A stretch of 64,000 bases of DNA from Lasiodiplodia sp. COLG20 (taxonomy: Eukaryota; Ascomycota; Dothideomycetes; Botryosphaeriales; Botryosphaeriaceae), in NCBI GenBank assembly GCA_009801085.1, contig VNWV01000001.1, forward strand, positions 3,596,001 through 3,660,000, written 5' to 3'. Positions 58,043 through 64,000 of the stretch are shown in pieces. A program made the position numbers and the translations under genes. How positions within the stretch are numbered: position 1 is the first letter of the stretch; the number at the start of each line of letters is the position of its first letter. The notes under the pieces are model-generated. The model did no database searches, had not been told where the DNA came from, and saw only the letters and a program-made list of their open reading frames with translations.

Positions 58043-58974
58043 ATGGCATTTTATCTCATCACGGGCGCTTCGCGCGGCATCGGCCTGACGCTTGTCACCA
58101 TGTTGGCGGCCAAGTCAACCTCCGAAGTGGCCAAGGTATACGCAGCTGCTCGCAGCGAGTCTGAAGCTCTGAAGAAAGTTATCGCCAGCGCCGCGGGTCA
58201 GGTCGTCTTCGTCCCGCTCGAGGTCACATCGCAAAACAGCATCAAGGCGGCTGCGGCCAAGGTTGACGAGCTGCAGGCGGGCAAGGGCCTGGATGTGCTC
58301 ATCAACAACGCCGGAATTATGGAGGCACCCGTCCAAGTCGACCAGTGGTATGTTTCATCACCTTCATTCATGAATTCCCCACTGAAAAAGACAGTGATGA
58401 CCTTCCCGATGTTCTGAGTGTCAATGTTGTAGGAGTACACAACGTGACGAGGGCATTTCTGCCGCAGTTGAAGAAGGGAACCCAGAAGAAGATCATTAAC
58501 ATGTCAGTTACTCCCAAAAAGCCCACCAAAGTCACCCTTTCTCTCCTTTAGCAAGACACTTACGCTCTGCAGTTCCTCCGCCCTTGGATCCATGGGCTGG
58601 GCGCACTTCAGCGCTCTCACCCCAACTCCCGCGTACAAGGTCTCCAAAGCCGCCCAGAACATGCTCACCGTGCAGTACGCGCAACTGCTGGAAAAGGACG
58701 GCTTCACCGTCGTCGCCATCACTCCCGGGGTAAGTTCATATCCTTCCGTCCTCTCTCCCCCAGCCACGCTGACTGAAGTTTGAAATAGTGGCTCCGGACG
58801 GACCTTGGTACCTCGCACGCGGACCTGTCAGTCGAGGAAGGCGCGCAGGCTACGCTGGACATCCTGATGAACGCCACACCCAAGATATCGGGGAAGTTCT
58901 TCAACATTCATGTCCCTGGCTGGGAGAACAAGACGGGCTTTAGCAAGTATGATGGGTCTGAGGTTCCGTGGTAG
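58043..58974 (+). CDS. Short-chain dehydrogenase/reductase (SDR)
   Basis: Exons 58043-58347, 58395-58502, 58573-58729 and 58789-58974; 251 residues. Rossmann motif TGASRGIG near residue 8, VLINNAGIM near 90, catalytic serine in the INISSALGS block, and Y-x-x-x-K in AYKVSKAAQNML. The C-terminal block ITPGWLRTDLG is restored by the third splice. The second intron uses a GTCAGT donor. A classical NAD(P)-dependent carbonyl reductase, close to fungal ketoreductases of the sniffer / C-factor type. Divergent from the EthD gene and tail to tail with the FAD monooxygenase, so the three could be co-regulated. Confidence 0.88.
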
Positions 58975-59143
58975 ATGTCAATCCTCAAACGGTGCACTGG
59001 AGGATTGGCTGTTGTACATACTTGGAGGATGAAGTTGTCTTGATGAGCAAAGTTCCTGTTGCAATGCTTCACAATTGTCGCTGAAAACAGGGTGTGGTAT
59101 TCAAATATCGCTACACTTGCATTCAATTCCCAAAACAAACGCT

Positions 59144-60955
59144 TCAACCAGACGCAGACAAATAAAGAACCTTATCCAAAATCTCAGGCCACCTCTGCAA
59201 AAGCCCATCATCCTTCTCCCCTCGCCACGCCACAATGCCATCCGGTCTCACCAGCACCGCCCCCTCTTCACTGACGTTGCGCTGCCTCGCCCAACTGCCA
59301 TCTACATCCTTCCATCCCTCTTCCCCAACAACCTCCACTCGCACCAACTCCCCCTCAAACCCCTCCCACCCCGTCTTCCCCACCACCAACAACATCTTAC
59401 TCGCCGGCACCAAATCCCTCACCGCAACCCTCCTCCCCTCATTTTCCACCCACGCATGCGGCAAATGATGCCCCGGCAGCGTCGAAACATGATAAAACTC
59501 AGTATCGAACTCACCATCCTCCCTCACCTGCCCCGCATGCTTACACCCCTCCCCCTCGCCCCAAAAGTCCGCCTGCGGATAAAACCACCCCACCTCCGTC
59601 CCCGGCGCCTTAAACTCCGTATCCAGCGTCTTCTGCGCGGCGGCGACCGCCTCGCGCTTGGCGCGATGCTCCGGATGGCTCTCGTCGAAGAAAGGCGCGA
59701 TAGCCGCGGCGTTAGCCTCGGGGCTGGCGTCGCCGCTCATGCCGAGCGCGCGATCCATGTCGAGCGAGTGGCTGCGCAGGTTGTGCAGCGACGACGCGGC
59801 GACGGCGCGGCCGATGGGGCGGCGCTCCGCGTCGAAGCTGTCCAGCAAGCCGTTGTACTTCGCGGGGTGGGAGAGGGCGAGCTCGAGTTTCCACACCAGG
59901 TTGAACACGTCCTGCACGCCCGTGTTCATGCCCAGCGCGCCCCACGGCGGTATACGATGCGCCGCGTCGCCGGCCAGGAAGATCCGCCCGCGGTCGCCGA
60001 CGCGGTACCTTTCCGCCGCGATGGCGTTGACGTTCCAGTGGCTCAGGCTGACGATGTCGACCGGCAGCTCCGGCAGGTTCAGCGTCGCGCGCAGCCGTGC
60101 GACCATCGTCTCTTGATCAAACGCCTTCGGATCACTCGCGATCAGCGCGCAGGCGAAGACCCATTCCTGCTCCTCGGGCGCGTGGTCAGCGAGCGGCCAC
60201 GGGCCGATCTGGTACAGGAAGCCCGTCCGCGTGCTGCCGCCCATGGATGGGTGCGTGAACCAGGTCAGGAAGTTGCGGGGGTCGGGGTGCAGCGTCCGGA
60301 GGAGGGGGGTGCGGATGTGCGCCGTCACCATGTGGAAGATGTCCGTCTCGCCGTCCCACGCGACGCCGAGGTGGTTCGTCAGGCTGCGGCCGCCGTCGGC
60401 GATGATGGCGTAGCGGGCGTGGATGTGTTGGGTGTCTGCCGGGTCGGTGGATTTGGTTGGTTTGACGGTTAGGACGACGTGGTCTCCCGCTTCGACGACG
60501 TCCGTCACCTCCATGCCGTAGTGGATGCCGTCCGGATTCAGTTCCCGCGCGCGCCGCGAGATGAGCGGCTCCAGCCGTATCTGCGGGAGGATGGCGTAGC
60601 GCGACGGGCTGTACTGCGCGTACTCGTCCGCGTACTGCCCCAAGCCCCACGCATCACGCGAGTAGATCTCGCGGCCGGACGAGCCCAAGTCAGTATACCA
60701 TGCGGTGCGGCCGGCGATGTCGGACGGCGCGGCGACCTTGTAGATGGCCTGCTCGAGGCCCATGGTGCGGAAGATCTCCATCGTGCGCTGGTTGATGCCG
60801 CATGCTTTCGGGTGGATCGACGTGCCGCTGTGCCGCTCGAAGACGACGTTGGGGATGCCGCGGAGGGAGAGGAGGATGGAGGCGGAGAGGCCGACGGGCC
60901 CGCCGCCGATGATGGCGATGGGGTGGATGGGGGTGGGGGGTGAGGAGGGAGACAT
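59144..60955 (-). CDS. FAD-dependent aromatic monooxygenase (PheA/TfdB type)
   Basis: Intronless, 603 residues from the first ATG at 60955. Flavin motifs in order: GGGPVGLSASILL near residue 18, the D-G motif in AIIADGGRSLTNHLGV near 200, and GDAAHRIPPWGALGMNTGVQD near 335. The C-terminal thioredoxin-like fold typical of phenol 2-monooxygenase relatives is present (HAWVENEGRRVAVRDLVPASKMLLVVG). It should hydroxylate a phenolic or polyketide ring using NAD(P)H and O2. The strand opposite carries a 465-residue open frame that is a shadow of this GC-rich gene. A 19-base poly-T tract lies about 45 bp upstream (minus-strand poly-A leader). Confidence 0.88.
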   Translation of the reverse strand: MSPSSPPTPIHPIAIIGGGPVGLSASILLSLRGIPNVVFERHSGTSIHPKACGINQRTMEIFRTMGLEQAIYKVAAPSDIAGRTAWYTDLGSSGREIYSRDAWGLGQYADEYAQYSPSRYAILPQIRLEPLISRRARELNPDGIHYGMEVTDVVEAGDHVVLTVKPTKSTDPADTQHIHARYAIIADGGRSLTNHLGVAWDGETDIFHMVTAHIRTPLLRTLHPDPRNFLTWFTHPSMGGSTRTGFLYQIGPWPLADHAPEEQEWVFACALIASDPKAFDQETMVARLRATLNLPELPVDIVSLSHWNVNAIAAERYRVGDRGRIFLAGDAAHRIPPWGALGMNTGVQDVFNLVWKLELALSHPAKYNGLLDSFDAERRPIGRAVAASSLHNLRSHSLDMDRALGMSGDASPEANAAAIAPFFDESHPEHRAKREAVAAAQKTLDTEFKAPGTEVGWFYPQADFWGEGEGCKHAGQVREDGEFDTEFYHVSTLPGHHLPHAWVENEGRRVAVRDLVPASKMLLVVGKTGWEGFEGELVRVEVVGEEGWKDVDGSWARQRNVSEEGAVLVRPDGIVAWRGEKDDGLLQRWPEILDKVLYLSASG

Positions 60956-61652
60956 TGCGGCGGGGTCCGGAAAGGACAATGGCTGGGGATGTGGGTTTGC
61001 CTTTTTTTTTTTTTTTCTGTGATTGCCGTGGAAATGTGATATAAGAGCAAGAGCTGGAGGTTATCAAACAAAAAGATGAAACGATGTTTTCTTTACTTCA
61101 GACGGTCCCTGAGTCAGTTCTTCTCCGATCACGGATGACGTGACGGGCAAAAGTAGGTGTTGATCATGCAAGAAAATAGTGTTCAAAGGAAGAAGAGGGA
61201 GATTGTCCCAAGGAAATTTTATTGTCTTCATAATATAGGTTGTCGGCAGTTTGTTTAGCATCCGCGTCCCGCTCACGTCAGGGTCCAAGCGGGGTACTGG
61301 CGTTGTGGGGTTCGCCCGTCGTCAAACTCTCGCTTGGCTGTCAGCATTACTCAGGAAACAAGTTCGACGTGCACTTCAATGAGTCTTGAACTTCTCGGAA
61401 GATGTGACCACAAGCGGAGCAGAGTCGGCCAGGCCACGGACGATGACGTCTGCTGAATCTGATAACTTGTCGTCGAAATGAGCCTCAACATGCTGCGCCT
61501 CATCGCTGCGAGAGTTGCTTCTCTTCCACGCCCCCAGAGTGACTGCCGAGTGCTGACTGTGATATTATTAGTCCAAGGAAAGAGCTGACATGCGGAAACT
61601 TTAAGTAATAATAGAAGAGAGAGGGTACGAGAGAGATACGGATGTCGGGTAG

Positions 61653-61698
61653 CATCGAAACTTAATCTGCGCCATCATCGAAAGTCAATCTGCGTCAT
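61653..61698. repeat. Two direct copies of a ~20-bp unit
   Basis: CATCGAAACTTAATCTGCGC at 61653 and CATCGAAAGTCAATCTGCGT at 61676, period 23 bp, three differences. Could be paired regulator sites or a small duplication. Confidence 0.5.
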
Positions 61699-62204
61699 CA
61701 CAGCCTCGGTGGCTGAAGACAGGACGAGGGGATGCCCTGATGAATGATCTCATTCTAATACCTAGGCGACTGTTCGGCTGATTAAACAGGCGACGTCTGC
61801 GGCTTAACTAATAAGCGATGAGCGAATTGTTGCTGTGGAATTTTGGCCCCGCCTATCAGCCGAAACCTTCCTTTTATGCGTGGCGAATTTGCCGCAGTAA
61901 CGGAAAATAATCCGACTTCAACCATGCACCTCTGCCCTGGATGAAGCCAGTGAGGAACGTCTCAAGACTTGCCACGATGCACACTCGAAATCGCCCCTTT
62001 TCTAGACCGCCAAAATGCATGCACGAAAAAAGTAAGTGTGCGGAGTGGTGGTGGAGTGGCACGAATGGGGCACAGAGATACGAAGTGCACGGCCAGGCCC
62101 AGAAAGAGCCCGGTGGATCGGAGCGTGCAGAAGACGGGAATAAAACATTTGATACAAAACAGCTGCGGTTGGCTGTGATGCAACAGCAGCGCCGATATCG
62201 CTCC

Positions 62205-62230
62205 TGCGGCGCCGTTCAGACGGCGCCGCA
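62205..62230. promoter_or_regulatory. Perfect GC-rich inverted repeat upstream of MFS gene
   Basis: TGCGGCGCCGT, loop TCAG, ACGGCGCCGCA: 11-bp arms without mismatch, about 520 bp before the MFS start codon. It contains CGG/CCG half sites of the kind bound by Zn2Cys6 regulators; binding is only a suggestion. Confidence 0.35.
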
Positions 62231-62747
62231 CGAGCTTTGCCGACCACGACTTGACTCCCGAGGTCCAATGCCAGCAAAACCACCCGCATCTTCAGTCCGC
62301 TGTCGGCGATGCCCCTGGCTTTGCCATGCGGATCGAAAGCCCGTGATAAGCAGGCCAGAAGCTTGGTCCACGCACAGGCGCGGCTACAACGGCAACCAAC
62401 CCGCAAGAAGGCGCCCAAGCCCCAAATGCTTCGGTGATCCGCGATCCACCCGCCTCAGAGTCCACCCCGAAGTGGACTTTCATTACCATCTGTCAGAAAT
62501 CTTTCAATTCACCGGTGCTAGGATCTGCATCTTTGACAACCTTCGAAATTGACTCATAAGCAAATGCATTCCTCGCCATTCGCTCGTGTTTTTTAAACTC
62601 AAGTGCACTGCCTGTGGTTGATGCAACATCAGCTTGTAGCAGCTTCCATGTCTTCGTTTCCGATTCTTCATGTATAAGAAGCCTTGACCGTGATATTCTC
62701 CGGTTTTATCATTTTCCAATAACAGTCTCTTGGCTGCCTCGCACGCA

Positions 62748-64000
62748 ATGTCCCGCTTCGAGCCCATCTCCGCGCCCAGCGCCGCGGTCGAAGAGGGTCA
62801 GGAGGACACACCCACACCACGCCCGCCTCCACAAGCAAAAGCCAAGACGTCGCCGCCCTCGGGAGCGGACCGTCGCGGATCGGACGCCGATGGCATCGAT
62901 CTGGAGAAGCAAGCGACCGTCGACGAGGCCAGACCCACCCTTGAGCACACCATCTCCCATGTCCCGACGCACGACATCGCCCACGTCCCCACCACCCAAA
63001 CCGGCGGCCCGCCTATTAGCGACGAAATCTACGACAGGTTCTCGCTGACCCGCAAAAACATCATAACGGCTGACCTCTCTTTCTGCGGCTTCCTGGCGCC
63101 CATCTCCAGCACCACTGTGCTCGCAGCCATCCCCGAAGTCGCCGAGACGTACGGTAGCAATGGTACAACGATAAATATCAGCAATGCTCTGTACATGTTA
63201 TTCATGGGTGTCTCGCCCATGTTCTGGGGGCCCATTGGCCAAGTGTACGGTAGAAGATGGGTACGTACGCACAAAACACTTTTCTTTTCGCCCATGAATA
63301 TTTCGATTGAACCGCTGGTCTAATTTCCATTCCGCAGGCCTCTCTCGGCAGCGCAGCGCTCTTCACTGCCTTCTCCGTCGGCACGGCGCTGGCACCCAAC
63401 CTCGCCTCCTTCTTCATCTTCCGCATCATGACCGCCTTCCAAGGCACCTCCTTCCTGATCATCGGCTCCGCCTGCATCGGCGACATCTTCCGACCCGTAA
63501 GCCACAACTCCCTCCCCCCCTCCCCTCCTCTCCTCCCCCCACTAACACCGCTTCTCCAGACCGAACGCGGCACAGCCCTCTCCTGGTTCCTGTCGGGCAC
63601 GCTGGTCGGGCCGGCCTTCGGGCCCTTCATCGGCGGCATCATCGTGACGTTCCGGTCGTGGCGCGACATCTTCTGGCTGCAGACGGCGCTGGGCGGCTTC
63701 GGCTGCGTGCTGATTTTGTTCTTCCTGCCCGAGACGACGCACTACAAGCGGTCGGTCGAGTTCCAGGGCCTGAAAGCCGCCGACAAGGCGGCCAAGATGT
63801 GGCAGTGGACGAACCCGTTCCGCGTGCTCAAGCTGTACCGCTACCCGAACCTCATTACTGTCGTAAGTTTTGCCCCTGCCCCACCCCCCGTTGCCTCTTC
63901 CCCACCAGGCAAGTCTGACACGCGCAACCAACAGGGCCTCGCCTCCTCCTCCCTCGTCTGGAACATGTACTCGCTCCTCACCCCCATCCGCTACGTCCTC
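62748..64000 (+). CDS. MFS multidrug-type transporter (DHA1 family), partial
   Basis: ATG 62748; exons 62748-63260, 63338-63496, 63560-63862 and 63935 to beyond the window edge. A long polar N-terminus (about 105 residues, with FSLTRKNIIT before the first helix) precedes membrane helices. DHA1 landmarks: VLAAIPEVAETYGSNGTTINISNALYMLFMGVSPMFWGPIGQVYGRRW, RIMTAFQGTSFLIIGSACIGDIFRP, TERGTALSWFLSGTLVGPAFGPFIGGII and FWLQTALGGFGCVLILFFLPET. Helices up to about the sixth are present; the gene is cut by the end of the sequence, not by mutation. It probably exports or imports a small molecule made or used by the neighbouring enzymes. Confidence 0.88.

Larger units (their letters stand above)
60956..62747. 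other. Intergenic between FAD monooxygenase and MFS genes, about 1.8 kb
   Basis: Divergent promoter region. Holds a 23-bp period direct repeat (61653-61698) and a perfect 11-bp-arm hairpin (62205-62230). The 203-residue plus ORF 61941-62552 and its minus-strand counterparts show no family features. Confidence 0.5.

Noticed and set aside
59075..60472. 465-residue plus-strand ORF
   Set aside because: Lies entirely opposite the FAD monooxygenase; R/P/H/V-rich composition typical of an antisense shadow of a GC-rich gene.
61941..62552. 203-residue plus-strand ORF
   Set aside because: No domain, signal or codon pattern; overlapping open frames on both strands in promoter-like DNA.

Overview
The window is nuclear DNA of a filamentous ascomycete (Pezizomycotina). 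Genes carry short introns of about 43-140 nt with GTRAGT-type donors, CTAAC-like branch sites and YAG (sometimes AAG) acceptors. The gene families present (HET, NACHT-WD40, NACHT-ankyrin, SesA-like, stand-alone PNP_UDP, DUF3433, fungal arylsulfotransferase-like) are typical of that group. The species cannot be told from the sequence. One conserved housekeeping gene, the ribosome-biogenesis factor NSA2, sits in the middle of otherwise accessory DNA.

Layout. 0.5-2.5 kb: intact HET-domain gene. 2.6-13.8 kb: two tandem paralogous DUF3433 membrane-protein genes on the minus strand, with a truncated, stop-containing HET relic between them. 15.0-15.4 kb: a small secreted cysteine-rich peptide gene that appears to end in three successive single-codon exons. 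16.4-18.4 kb: arylsulfotransferase-like membrane protein. 19.9-23.5 kb: kelch ectodomain plus DUF3433 gene, with one in-frame stop. 24.0-30.2 kb: a PNP_UDP-family protein next to a NACHT-WD40 receptor. 31.2-32.5 kb: NSA2. 33.2-34.3 kb: degraded HET-family relic. 35-53 kb: gene-poor, AT-richer island with SesA-like proteins, a NACHT-ankyrin receptor and small ORFs that share one short repeated motif. 54.4-64 kb: metabolic genes (MDR oxidoreductase, EthD protein, SDR, FAD monooxygenase, MFS transporter) that may form a catabolic or secondary-metabolite cluster continuing past the right edge.

How it may work together. Two kinds of amyloid-signalling module are visible. In the first, the PNP_UDP protein ends with a G/N-rich tail that resembles the first 32 residues of the NACHT-WD40 protein downstream; this is the arrangement expected of an NLR that templates an effector through matching motifs. 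In the second, a HET-s-like repeat (consensus about N-x-A-x-G-x-S-x-Q-h-N-G, aligning with the A/S-R-x-x-x-G-N core of HET-s repeats) occurs in pairs at the C-termini of two SesA-like paralogs, in two motif-only small proteins, inside the ankyrin region of a NACHT protein and, more weakly, in two neighbours. With the HET genes and relics and the signs of repeat-induced-type mutation, the window reads as a fast-evolving allorecognition / programmed-cell-death island. All gene models were spliced by eye; no transcript or database evidence was available.
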